64,000 bases of DNA from Arundinibacter roseus. Lineage in GTDB: Bacteria > Bacteroidota > Bacteroidia > Cytophagales > Spirosomataceae. The notes below the pieces were generated by a model. It ran no database searches. It saw nothing but the letters and a program-made list of their open reading frames with translations, and had not been told where the DNA came from. A program made the translations under genes and the position numbers. This document shows, piece after piece, positions 24,117 through 32,431 of the stretch (position 1 is the stretch's first letter; every line of letters begins with the position of its first letter). Where the stretch lies: NCBI RefSeq assembly GCF_004348825.1, contig NZ_SMJU01000001.1, positions 186,001 through 250,000 of the forward strand, read 5' to 3'.

Positions 24117-24629
24117 TTATGTAAGTTGCTCAATCAGAGCACTGTGTTGTGGATAACGACCGAGCAAATCGCTGCGATCGGCCAGTTCGAAATCTTCGAA
24201 ATCGAAGCCGGGTGCCACGGTACAGCCCACAAGGGAATAGCTACCGCCCGCCATAGGTTTGGAACCGAACCACATCCCGGCCGGTACTACGGCCTGAAAA
24301 ACCTGCCCGGCTTCGGGGTCATTGCCCAGCCGAATGATGCTGAGCTCTCCGGTTTCGGGATCAATTACAAAAACTTCCAGCGGATCGCCCGTATAAAAAT
24401 GCCACAACTCATCGGCCTGAATGCGGTGCAGAGCCGAAACATGATGCCCTTCGAGTAAAAAATAAATAGCCGTACCAAACGAACGTGCACCGCCAAACCG
24501 TGACGGCAGCGCCTGCGCTGAAATCAGCTCCGCAGCGCGGTAAGTTTCGGCAAAATAGCCGCCCTCAGGGTGCGCCTGCATCGTCAGTTTTTCGACCCAA
24601 TACGCCGCACTTTTCTTTTTTTCTGCCAT
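24117..24629 (-). CDS. Cupin superfamily protein (DUF985 type)
   Basis: A 170-residue single-domain cupin. The family signature HPEGGYFAETYR near the N-terminus, the central LEGHHVSALHRIQADELWHFYTGDPLEVFVID with the metal-binding His/Glu residues, and VGCTVAPGFDFEDFELADR near the C-terminus are those of the DUF985 cupins, whose reaction is not established. No signal peptide. It is monocistronic, with a -7 box TACGTTTG about 45 bases upstream and a hairpin terminator just downstream. Confidence 0.9.
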   Translation of the reverse strand: MAEKKKSAAYWVEKLTMQAHPEGGYFAETYRAAELISAQALPSRFGGARSFGTAIYFLLEGHHVSALHRIQADELWHFYTGDPLEVFVIDPETGELSIIRLGNDPEAGQVFQAVVPAGMWFGSKPMAGGSYSLVGCTVAPGFDFEDFELADRSDLLGRYPQHSALIEQLT

Positions 24630-24670
24630 AATTTTAGTTGTAAACTATTGGTCAACTATACTGCTCTTTT

Positions 24671-24678
24671 CAAACGTA
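24671..24678 (-). promoter_or_regulatory. -7 promoter box of the cupin gene
   Basis: TACGTTTG on the minus strand matches TAnnTTTG exactly; the predicted transcript would start about 36 bases before the cupin ATG. Confidence 0.45.
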
Positions 24679-24814
24679 AAAGTATTCCAAATTCTATCGT
24701 ACTGATCTATACGCGCCATTTTATTAACTTTTGAGTATAAAAACCTGCGAATTTACTCTTTCCTGATAGACCTGAAACCGGTCAATTTTTAACAAACAGT
24801 AAGAATTACTATCT

Positions 24815-27800
24815 ATGAATTTAAAAAAACTCTACCACTCCCGTTTGTTTCTGTACCTGATGGCAGCAGGTATGGTTGTTTCCTGTATGAAACTGGCGCC
24901 TACGGGTTCGTTACCCATTGTGGTTAAAGAAGATGCAGCCACGGCACGGGCAACGGAGATTCGGGACAATAGCTCCATTAAATTGGCTGATGGCCTGAAG
25001 CTCGATTTATGGGCTTCTGATTCGCTGGCACCGGACCCAATCGCCATGTCGATTGACGATCAGGGCCGGGTGTACCTGACCCGGACGAACCGGCAAAAAA
25101 ACTCAGAATTTGATATTCGCGGGCATCGCAACTGGATGACGCCCTCCATTGCACTCCAAACGGTGGAAGAACGCCGGGCCTTTTTGCGTGAGACGTTTGC
25201 CCCTGAAAAAAGTGCCGAAAACGAGTGGCTTAAAGACCTTAACGAAGACGGCTCCCACGACTGGAAAGACCTGGCCGTTGAAAAAGACGAAGTTTGGCGG
25301 CTGGAAGATACCGACGGCGACGGCCTTGCCGATGTCTCTACCCGTATCCTCAGCGATTTTTTTGAAGAAATTTCGGACGTAGCCGGAGCGCTGCTCGTGC
25401 GGGCCGAAGATATGTTTGTGGGCATTGCCCCCGATATGTGGCGCCTGACCGATACTAACGGTGACGGCCTGCCCGATCAGAAAACGTCGATCAGCCACGG
25501 CTACGGCGTGCACATTGGCTTTGGCGGCCACGGCATGTCGGGTGCCATCGAAGGTCCCGACGGGCGCATTTACTGGGGTATTGGCGATATTGGCGCTTCC
25601 TTAACCGACAAATCCGGCAAAAAACACGAGTACCCCAATGAGGGAATCATCGTACGGTCGGAGCCGGACGGCAGCAATTTTGAAGTCTTTGCCGCCGGAC
25701 TGCGCAATACGCATGAGTTTGTGTTTGATGAGTACGGCAATTTAATTACCGCCGACAACGACGGCGACCACCCCGGCGAAAGCGAGCGATTGGTACACAT
25801 TGTGGACGGGCATGATGCCGGCTGGCGCGCCAACTGGCAATACGGAAAATATACCGATCCGAAAAACAATAGCTATAAAGTCTGGATGGACGAGCAGCTT
25901 TTCAAACCTCGTTGGGAAGGACAGGCTGCCTATATCATTCCGCCCATCATGAATTTCCACAATGGCCCCACAGGTATGGTTTATAATCCGGGTACGGCGC
26001 TGGGCTCGGAGTGGAAAAATAAATTCTTTTTGGTGGAATTTGTGGGAAATCCTGCCCGCTCGCCCATTTGGTCGTTTGGTTTGAAACCACAGGGCGCCTC
26101 GTTTGTGCTCGATGGCGAAAAAAATATCCTGAACGGTATTCTCCCCACGGGCATCCGCTTTGGCCCCGATGGCGCATTGTACGTGGCCGACTGGCTCAAC
26201 GGCTGGAACACCAAAGATGCAGGACGTGTATGGAAGCTTGACGTAACGGCTGATAAAGATGATTATAAAGCCCTGCGGGAAGAAACCAAACGCCTGATGC
26301 AGCTCAACTACGCTACGCAGTCAGAAGATGCATTGCTTGGATTTTTGTCCAATCAGGACATGCGCATTCGGCAAAAAGCTCAGTTTGAATTGGTAAAAAG
26401 AGCTGCGCCGGGAGCTGCTGTTTTTGAAAAAGCGCTCGCATCCTCATCCCCTCAAATGGCGCGGATTCATGCCGTGTGGGGCTTAGGCCAATTGGCCCGT
26501 CAAAACAAATCGTATGGCAATCCGCTGTTGGCTTTGCTGAAAGACGCTGATCCCGAAATCGTAGGACAGGCCGCCAAAGTTCTTGGCGATGCGGCAATTG
26601 CTGAGGCAGGCCCGATGCTTGCTCCCCTGCTCACGAGCCAAAACGACCGGGTAAAATTCTTTGGCGCGCAAGCCATTGGCCGCGTAGGCTACACGGCGGC
26701 GGTTCCGGCTTTGTTAAAAATGATTGAGGCCAATCAGGATAAAGATGTGTACCTGCGGCATGCAGCGGTTTTGGCACTCACCCGCCTGAACCAAACGGAG
26801 CCAATTATAGCGCTTGCTAAAAGTCCTGACAAATCGCTGCGACTAGCCGCCGTGCTGGTGCTACGCCGCTGGAAAAATGAAAATGTGCGCCTGTTTCTCG
26901 CCGACTCCGACGAGTACATAGTAGCCGAAGCAGCCCGGGCCATCAACGACGACCTGTCGATTCCGGCTGCGCTGCCTTCCCTTGCCGCAACGCTCAAAGA
27001 AACCCGTTTTACGTCAGAACCCTTGCTTCGCCGTGCCATCAATGCCAGTTTGCGGGTGGGTGGAAACGAGCAGCTTGCTTCTCTGATTGCTTTTGCCAAA
27101 CGCCGCAACGTACCCAAAGACCTCCGCACCGAAGCCCTCGCAACGATTGCTTCATGGGCGTCGCCTTCGGTACTCGACCGCGTCGATGGCCGCTATCGGG
27201 GCGTTGTGACTCGTGATCCAGCGTCCATTCAGGCATTGGTAGAGCCGCATCTTGCTACACTATTGGCCGACAGCGAGCCGCAGGTACTGATTGCCACTGC
27301 GGAAATCATGAGTGCTTTACAAATCAAAAGCCAACAGAAGGAACTGATCCATATCCTGAATAATAATCCGTTCCCTGACGTCCGGTCTGCTGTACTTACG
27401 TCGCTTACAGCCCTGCAATATTCCGATTTGGAATCGATCCTTAAAAAAGGAATGAACGATAGCAACGAAGATGTACGCACACGGGCTCTTAGCCTTGTAA
27501 ACAGCCAAACGCTTTCAGAACAGGCACTTTCAGATATTGTAAATGTGATTTTTGCCAAAGGTTCGGTAAAAGAACAACAGCAAATGCTGCGAATTTTGAG
27601 TGCAGCACCCGCCCAGAAAACGACCACCATTCTTGGCAATCTGATTAGCCGGGTAGAGAAAAAAGAGCTATCGCCCGCGCTCAACCTCGAACTGACCGAA
27701 GCCGTAGACTCTACGCACTCAGAGGCGTTGATTAGCCGCCTTGCCGCGGCAAGGCCCAAAGGTACGGGCGTAGCCGACTATTTGGATGCCCTTTACGGTG

Positions 27801-28216
27801 GCGACCGTCAGCAGGGACAGCGTTATTTTTACACCAATTCTACGGGGCAATGTGTGCGTTGCCACGCTGTCAATGGCAGAGGTGGAGAAGTAGGGCCTTC
27901 GCTTACAACGATTGCCAATGAGCTTAGCCGCGAGAAAATCCTTGAAGCCCTGATTGAACCCAGCGCCCGCCTTGCCCCCGGCTATGGCACCGTGACGCTG
28001 ACCCTCAAAGATGATCAGATGATTACAGGAATTTTGATGGCCGAAACCAGCAGCGAACTCACGCTGAAAACCTCCGAAGCTGAGCCGCTGAAAGTACCAA
28101 CCGCACGCATCGCCAAACGGGAAAACCTTCCGTCGAGCATGCCGCCGATGGGCTATATTATGTCTAAAAGAGAGATCAGAGATGTCGTAGAATTTTTGGC
28201 AAGTCTTAAAAAGTAA
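24815..28216 (+). CDS. Lipoprotein with propeller dehydrogenase-like, HEAT-repeat and cytochrome c domains
   Basis: An 1133-residue exported protein. The N-terminus is a lipoprotein signal ending in VVSC, with C24 as the lipidated residue. Residues of about 50-480 resemble the membrane-bound dehydrogenase/sorbosone-type beta-propeller domain common in Bacteroidota and Planctomycetes, interspersed with calcium-binding-type loops (DTDGDGLAD near 165, DTNGDGLPD near 213). Residues 490-980 are HEAT-like helical repeats. The C-terminal 130 residues form a cytochrome c domain with the heme motif C1013-V-R-C1016-H1017. It probably oxidises a sugar or alcohol outside the cytoplasm and passes electrons to the heme, but the substrate is unknown. 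It is monocistronic, with a strong terminator 25 bases after the stop. Confidence 0.87.
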   Translation: MNLKKLYHSRLFLYLMAAGMVVSCMKLAPTGSLPIVVKEDAATARATEIRDNSSIKLADGLKLDLWASDSLAPDPIAMSIDDQGRVYLTRTNRQKNSEFDIRGHRNWMTPSIALQTVEERRAFLRETFAPEKSAENEWLKDLNEDGSHDWKDLAVEKDEVWRLEDTDGDGLADVSTRILSDFFEEISDVAGALLVRAEDMFVGIAPDMWRLTDTNGDGLPDQKTSISHGYGVHIGFGGHGMSGAIEGPDGRIYWGIGDIGASLTDKSGKKHEYPNEGIIVRSEPDGSNFEVFAAGLRNTHEFVFDEYGNLITADNDGDHPGESERLVHIVDGHDAGWRANWQYGKYTDPKNNSYKVWMDEQLFKPRWEGQAAYIIPPIMNFHNGPTGMVYNPGTALGSEWKNKFFLVEFVGNPARSPIWSFGLKPQGASFVLDGEKNILNGILPTGIRFGPDGALYVADWLNGWNTKDAGRVWKLDVTADKDDYKALREETKRLMQLNYATQSEDALLGFLSNQDMRIRQKAQFELVKRAAPGAAVFEKALASSSPQMARIHAVWGLGQLARQNKSYGNPLLALLKDADPEIVGQAAKVLGDAAIAEAGPMLAPLLTSQNDRVKFFGAQAIGRVGYTAAVPALLKMIEANQDKDVYLRHAAVLALTRLNQTEPIIALAKSPDKSLRLAAVLVLRRWKNENVRLFLADSDEYIVAEAARAINDDLSIPAALPSLAATLKETRFTSEPLLRRAINASLRVGGNEQLASLIAFAKRRNVPKDLRTEALATIASWASPSVLDRVDGRYRGVVTRDPASIQALVEPHLATLLADSEPQVLIATAEIMSALQIKSQQKELIHILNNNPFPDVRSAVLTSLTALQYSDLESILKKGMNDSNEDVRTRALSLVNSQTLSEQALSDIVNVIFAKGSVKEQQQMLRILSAAPAQKTTTILGNLISRVEKKELSPALNLELTEAVDSTHSEALISRLAAARPKGTGVADYLDALYGGDRQQGQRYFYTNSTGQCVRCHAVNGRGGEVGPSLTTIANELSREKILEALIEPSARLAPGYGTVTLTLKDDQMITGILMAETSSELTLKTSEAEPLKVPTARIAKRENLPSSMPPMGYIMSKREIRDVVEFLASLKK

Positions 28217-28240
28217 TTGATACTTGTTGCTTCATATAAA

Positions 28241-28277
28241 CCAAGGCCCGCAGGTTCTCTGCGGGCCTTGGTTGTTT
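28241..28277 (+). terminator. Intrinsic terminator after the cytochrome lipoprotein gene
   Basis: A perfect 13-bp stem (CCAAGGCCCGCAG with its complement, 28241-28253 and 28259-28271), a five-base loop and the tail TTGTTTT. Confidence 0.85.
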
Positions 28278-28279
28278 TA

Positions 28280-28340
28280 GTGTAGTTGGTGAAAACATCA
28301 AATGTATTTAGCTGTAGTTAGTGTTTTTCATCAACTACAC
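28280..28340. repeat. Inverted repeat of the GTGTAGTTGGTGAAAA motif
   Basis: GTGTAGTTGGTGAAAACA (28280-28297) is nearly complementary to TGTTTTTCATCAACTACAC (28322-28340); a further direct partial copy, TGTAGTTAGTG, lies at 28313-28323. The same core is found upstream of the repressor gene at 29488-29512. It may bind that repressor. Confidence 0.55.
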
Positions 28341-28448
28341 CGAATATAAGGCTTGAAAAATAATAGCCATGAAGCATTACCAGAAACTCTTTTTATCCTG
28401 AGTTTGATTTGGCAGGCTTGTGCTTGAGTACAAATATGAGGTCACAAT

Positions 28449-29399
28449 TTACCTGCTTAGATCCGATTCAATCACGTGCGAGATATAAAACATATACTCA
28501 ATATCAGGTACTTTCAGAATGAGTGAGTTGAACTCGAGCAAAAGCATTAATTCACCTTCGGGTTTCTCCATGGTGTTTTTGTAAACGGGTGCAATCAATA
28601 ATTGCTCAGCGACCCGGACAGCAACCAAATCATCTGGCTTTAAGTCCTCGAACTGATCGGCTGATAATAAATAGCCAACCAGCAAAGTTCCTGGCTTGAA
28701 TTTCACATAGTCTGATGGTATTGTTTCAAAAACGACGGCAGAAGCCAATTCTTCATCAGTGAGCCGTCCTCGTCGCATAAGCCAGCCATCGGGTTGGGGG
28801 TTTCTGTCATCGAAATGAAGTAAAGTGTCTACGATTTTCTGCAATGTAAGATCAGTCCGGATTTGTGGGTCTAATTTGGGTAGAACGACAAACTCTTTGT
28901 ATACAGGCTGATTTACAGACGATAACCGCGTGGTGAGTAAATTTAGATTCTTCTCTCCAAATACAATTTCTTCAGGAACGTTTAAAGCATGAAGAATTTT
29001 TTCTTTCACATCGGATCTGAAACGGGAAGTATTCAAATATACATTTATCATAGCCCGGGTAACGCCTATCTTTTTAGAAAGATCAGCCTGTTTAATATCC
29101 TTACGTTTTAGATAAACTCTGAGACTTTGGCCTTCGTGCTCATCCTTCGTTTTCTCTAACAGTGGATGGCTAGGCATAAAATGAGTTTTGCCCAAAATGT
29201 AGGCGGTAGAGCCGGGAATAGCCTTTTCTATCTGACTCAGCATGTATTCTGAGGGCTCAGTCATTTCGTTTTCGACTCTTGAAATGGTGTGGGCACCTAG
29301 TTCTACCAGAATAGCAAATTTAGGACGGGACAAATTCATTGCGACTCTTAAATCAGCTAATCGTTCAGCCGCCAAGTTTGAAGTCATTTCCGTATCCAT
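28449..29399 (-). CDS. XRE-family transcriptional regulator with two HTH domains
   Basis: A 316-residue DNA-binding protein. A first helix-turn-helix of the Cro/CI type spans about residues 12-65 (LRVAMNLSRPKFAILVELGAHTISRVENE) and a second spans about 88-140 (LRVYLKRKDIKQADLSKKIGVTRAMINVYLN). The C-terminal 130 residues, with the stretch FKPGTLLVGYLLSADQFEDLKPDDLVAVRV, resemble the beta-rich dimerisation half of CI/LexA-type repressors, but I do not see a clear self-cleavage Ser-Lys pair. Tandem HTH domains in one chain are uncommon. Inverted repeats with the core GTAGTTGG lie on both sides of the gene, one overlapping the likely promoter, which suggests autoregulation. No phage genes are nearby. 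Confidence 0.82.
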   Translation of the reverse strand: MDTEMTSNLAAERLADLRVAMNLSRPKFAILVELGAHTISRVENEMTEPSEYMLSQIEKAIPGSTAYILGKTHFMPSHPLLEKTKDEHEGQSLRVYLKRKDIKQADLSKKIGVTRAMINVYLNTSRFRSDVKEKILHALNVPEEIVFGEKNLNLLTTRLSSVNQPVYKEFVVLPKLDPQIRTDLTLQKIVDTLLHFDDRNPQPDGWLMRRGRLTDEELASAVVFETIPSDYVKFKPGTLLVGYLLSADQFEDLKPDDLVAVRVAEQLLIAPVYKNTMEKPEGELMLLLEFNSLILKVPDIEYMFYISHVIESDLSR

Positions 29400-29465
29400 G
29401 ATTATTTGTTGAATGTAGTTGTTTGTATCTAATGTAATAGTATTTATGAAGAAGATTTAAAAGTA

Positions 29466-29512
29466 CAAAAGTTTAATTTATTGGTCCGTAGTTGGTGAAA
29501 AATCCCAACTAC
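29466..29512 (-). promoter_or_regulatory. Promoter and candidate operator of the double-HTH regulator
   Basis: GTAGTTGG (29488-29495) and CCAACTAC (29505-29512) form a perfect 8-bp inverted repeat with a nine-base spacer. On the minus strand it lies just before TAAACTTTTG (29466-29475), one base off the -7 consensus, so the palindrome covers the -33 region. Another half site, TGTAGTTG, is in the leader at about 29415. Confidence 0.5.
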
Positions 29513-29548
29513 ACCGCAAACTAGGGCGTAAATATTGTTGGTGAATTC

Positions 29549-29761
29549 ACCAGGCTTCGGAGAAGCCCAATGTTTGTAGGAAAAGCTGGTTTTTGTAACT
29601 AAATAGCTTCGGAGAAGCGCAATATTATGATTTTATGCTTCTTCGATGACTTTAAGTGACCGTCAACATTGCGCTTCTCCGAAGCTCCATAACTTGCTGA
29701 TTATGAATTACCTACAAACATTTAGCTTCTCCGAAGCTATTCTTAGCCTGACGGCTATGGT
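29549..29761. mobile_element. MITE-like nested palindromic element (copy 2, left end shortened)
   Basis: This 213-bp stretch aligns along its length with the reverse complement of 21293-21519: the right end TTAGCCTGACGGCTATGGT is identical, the middle keeps CTGATTATGA and the four GCTTCGGAGAAGC-type hairpins, and the inner sequence CGCAATATTA is shared. About 16 bases are missing just inside the left end, where ACCA is followed directly by GGCTTCGG. No convincing target duplication remains. It lies between the regulator's upstream region and the SPFH gene. Confidence 0.75.
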
Positions 29762-29815
29762 GAAAACACCAACAAAGGCATTAACAAAATACCAATGATG
29801 GCATTCTAGCTTCCC

Positions 29816-30724
29816 TTACTTATCATTCAAAATCAGCGGAATTCCGCCTTTTCCTCCACCCAAAATGACAATTTTTGTATTCGGCGATTCTGCCAGTTCT
29901 TTTTGGGCTTTAATCAACTCATACTGCAACTGCCGGTCGGTAAGACTTGTCGCAATGATGGTTTGGTAATCCGAAATACCCTTGGCCTCTACCCGCTTCC
30001 GCTCGGCTTCCTGCTGTTCTTTTTGCAGGACAAATTCCATTTTCTGCGCGTCCTGTTCTGCATTTATTTTTGATTCAATGGTTTTCTTCACTGATTCAGG
30101 CAAATTAATGTTCCGAATCAACAGCTGTTCCAGAATCAGGCCACGTTCTTTGAAATCCTTGTCGATGGTTTTGTAAATCCGATCCTGAAACTCATCGCGT
30201 TTTTTGGAATAAAGTGAAACCGCATCATAATAAACAGCATTGTCCCGAATCCTTGTACGCGTAACGGGCCGAACGATTTTATCCTTATAATCTCGGCCAA
30301 TTTGTTGATAAATCGTCGGTGCAGAGCTTGGGACAATTTTGTACAGAACCGTCAGGTCAATGACCACTTCCAGACCGTCTGCCGACAGCACCCGGATGGC
30401 GTCATCGCCCGATTGCTCGCCTTCCGCAGCCGTGGCCGACATGGTGTAGTTTTGGGTTTTGGTGTCGAAAACGGTAACCTCGACCAGCGGATTGACAAAA
30501 TTCAATCCATTTTCAAGCACATTGGTACTTACTTTTCCAAACAGCGACTGAACGCCAATGGTCCCCGCATCAATCTGCCGAATACTCGCAGTAAGTGCAC
30601 CAACGAGTGCCACGAGAATTCCCGCAATTTTGACGGGCCGTGAAAAGCGGGAGATATTCAGTGAGGGGGTATTAATCGCAAAACCCGCCACAACAAGCAG
30701 CAGACCTAAAATTATAAAAAACAT
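29816..30724 (-). CDS. SPFH/prohibitin-family membrane protein
   Basis: A 302-residue band-7 protein. Two hydrophobic segments at the N-terminus (residues 1-17 and about 32-47) anchor it in the inner membrane, followed by the SPFH domain (QIDAGTIGVQSLFGKV to about residue 200) and a charged coiled coil (about 205-255, NAEQDAQKMEFVLQKEQQEAERKR). The last residues, with a Gly-rich ILGGGKGGIPLILN, are typical of prohibitin-like proteins in this phylum. Such proteins form ring-shaped membrane microdomain scaffolds that modulate proteases such as FtsH; no partner gene is next to it. It is separated from the efflux operon by a terminator. Confidence 0.9.
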   Translation of the reverse strand: MFFIILGLLLVVAGFAINTPSLNISRFSRPVKIAGILVALVGALTASIRQIDAGTIGVQSLFGKVSTNVLENGLNFVNPLVEVTVFDTKTQNYTMSATAAEGEQSGDDAIRVLSADGLEVVIDLTVLYKIVPSSAPTIYQQIGRDYKDKIVRPVTRTRIRDNAVYYDAVSLYSKKRDEFQDRIYKTIDKDFKERGLILEQLLIRNINLPESVKKTIESKINAEQDAQKMEFVLQKEQQEAERKRVEAKGISDYQTIIATSLTDRQLQYELIKAQKELAESPNTKIVILGGGKGGIPLILNDK

Positions 30725-30851
30725 AGGGATGGTAAATTAGGTGAAAGTTTGCGTGTGTTTCTGAAACCGAAGACAGGTACATATCCACACGCAGGCACAT
30801 TCTGTGCTCTCCTAAATTACGGAAAAACCCAACGCCATACAAGAATTTTGA

Positions 30852-30890
30852 TAAAAGGACGCCCCGAAGGATGTAACGTCTTCGGGGCGT
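30852..30890 (-). terminator. Intrinsic terminator of the RND efflux operon
   Basis: ACGCCCCGAAG (30859-30869) pairs perfectly with CTTCGGGGCGT (30880-30890); on the minus strand it is followed by CCTTTT. It lies about 30 bases after the outer-membrane channel gene. Confidence 0.8.
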
Positions 30891-30919
30891 TTGATTAGTA
30901 GTGGAAAAGAGGTTCAAAT

Positions 30920-32362
30920 CTATTCCCAACCGCCACCCAACGAACGGTAGAGATCAATGAGTGCCGAAAACTCCCGTTGCCGGATCGTCGTTTGTTCCAG
31001 TTCGGCAGAAAGTACCGAGCGCTGCGCGGTGATTACTTCGAGATAGGAGGCATATCCCGCCAAATACAAATCGTTGGAAATAGATACGCCCTGCTGCAAC
31101 TCCGACGTTTCCTGGGTTTTCAGAGCCGATATTTTCTTTAAATTATCAATAGTTCCCATCAGCAGAGCGGATTCCTGATACGCTTCCAGAATCGTTTTAT
31201 TATAGCTGTACAACGCTTCCAGACTTCGGGCCTGCGCACGATTCTGATTGGCACGCAACGCCTGTCGATTCAGAATGGGAGCCGTTAATCCTCCCAATAA
31301 TCCAAAAGCCAGCGAACCCGGATTCAGAAGTACGGCGCTCCTGAAAGCGTTTAGGCCGGTGTAGGCCGTAATGTTCAGCGAAGGCAAAAACGACAGCCGG
31401 GCTGCCTGCAACTCTTCCTGATTTGCTTTGAGTTCGAGTTCGGCCTGCTGCACATCCGGTCTCCGTCGAAGCATTTCGGCAGGAATACCCACACCAATAC
31501 TTTGTGGAAGCTTTTGATCCAAAATAGGATTTCCGCGTACGATGGGCTGAGAGAAACGTCCCATGAGGGTATTGATGCGGGTTTCTATTTCCAAAATTTG
31601 TTGTCGAATTTGTATTTCCAGGCTTTGGGTATTGAGCAACTGAGCCGCAAATTGCCTGACGGCCAACTCATTGGCCCGGCCACCCTCTTTCTGAATAATT
31701 ATAGTTTCCAGAGCTTGTTGCTGCAAAACGGCATTTCGTTGAATAATTTCCAACTGATTATCCAGCGTCAATAACTCATAGTACAAGCGGGCAATATCGG
31801 CCACCAGGGTAGTTTGAACCAACTGACGGCCATTTTCTGTGGCCAGAAAACGCAGGTAAGCAGCTTTGCGGCGGGTACGAAGTTTACCCCAAATGTCCGC
31901 TTCCCAGGTACTTCGAGCCCCCACAAAATAATCGGGAAGCGGGTTAGTCATGCGTTGATCGGGGTTGATATTGTCCGAAAAATTGGTATCATAATTTCCC
32001 ACACCATCCATCGTATATTCACCAAATCGGCGAACACCGCCCGAAATCTCAGCATCTACCGTCGGCCACAACGCCCCGGAGCGCTCCTGCAAATCGGCCC
32101 GGGCCTGAGCAATGCGCTGCTGCGCAACGGCCAAATCCGGATTTCGGATCAGGGCTGTGTCCAGCAAAGCCACCAAATACGAATCCGTAAAAAAATTACG
32201 AATGGTCATCCCTCCTACGCTGGAACTATCCATGCGTTCCAGAAAAGTCCGGGGCGCCTGCAGCGACGTTGGTGCGGGCAAAGGTGTCATCATTTTACAC
32301 CCGTTCAAAAACATAAGCACGACCGGAAGGAGGTATTTTATTAGAGGTATGTTACACTTCAT
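30920..32362 (-). CDS. Outer-membrane efflux channel (TolC/OprM family lipoprotein)
   Basis: A 480-residue outer-membrane factor that forms the trimeric exit duct of the RND pump encoded upstream. The start at 32362 (MKCNIPLIKY) gives a lipoprotein signal with lipobox LNGC (C22). Two internally repeated halves, each with long helices, are visible; the first begins after NPDLAVAQQRIAQARADLQE and the second after RPDVQQAELELKANQEELQAA, the usual OEP repeats. The family motif GVGIPAEMLRRRPDV is intact. It is the last gene of the adaptor-pump-channel operon; the hairpin in the 70-base gap before it may adjust its level relative to the pump. Confidence 0.94.
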   Translation of the reverse strand: MKCNIPLIKYLLPVVLMFLNGCKMMTPLPAPTSLQAPRTFLERMDSSSVGGMTIRNFFTDSYLVALLDTALIRNPDLAVAQQRIAQARADLQERSGALWPTVDAEISGGVRRFGEYTMDGVGNYDTNFSDNINPDQRMTNPLPDYFVGARSTWEADIWGKLRTRRKAAYLRFLATENGRQLVQTTLVADIARLYYELLTLDNQLEIIQRNAVLQQQALETIIIQKEGGRANELAVRQFAAQLLNTQSLEIQIRQQILEIETRINTLMGRFSQPIVRGNPILDQKLPQSIGVGIPAEMLRRRPDVQQAELELKANQEELQAARLSFLPSLNITAYTGLNAFRSAVLLNPGSLAFGLLGGLTAPILNRQALRANQNRAQARSLEALYSYNKTILEAYQESALLMGTIDNLKKISALKTQETSELQQGVSISNDLYLAGYASYLEVITAQRSVLSAELEQTTIRQREFSALIDLYRSLGGGWE

Positions 32363-32385
32363 ATACGTAAGATTGTACATAGAAC

Positions 32386-32419
32386 GCCGGGTGTTTCAGA
32401 AGCCGAAGAAACACCCGGC
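32386..32419 (-). other. Hairpin between RND pump and channel genes
   Basis: GCCGGGTGTTTC (32386-32397) pairs perfectly over 12 bases with GAAACACCCGGC (32408-32419), loop of ten bases. No T-run follows on the minus strand, so it is more likely an attenuating or RNA-stabilising structure inside the operon than a full terminator. Confidence 0.6.
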
Positions 32420-32431
32420 AGGTAGCTATAT

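Noticed and set aside
28449-29399. The double-HTH regulator as a prophage CI repressor
   Set aside because: No phage structural, integrase or lysis genes are in the region, and its C-terminal half shows no clear self-cleavage residues.
30900-30930. AGGTTCAAATCTATTCCC resembling a tRNA T-arm
   Set aside because: No acceptor stem, D-arm or anticodon arm is found around it, and it overlaps the end of the efflux channel gene.
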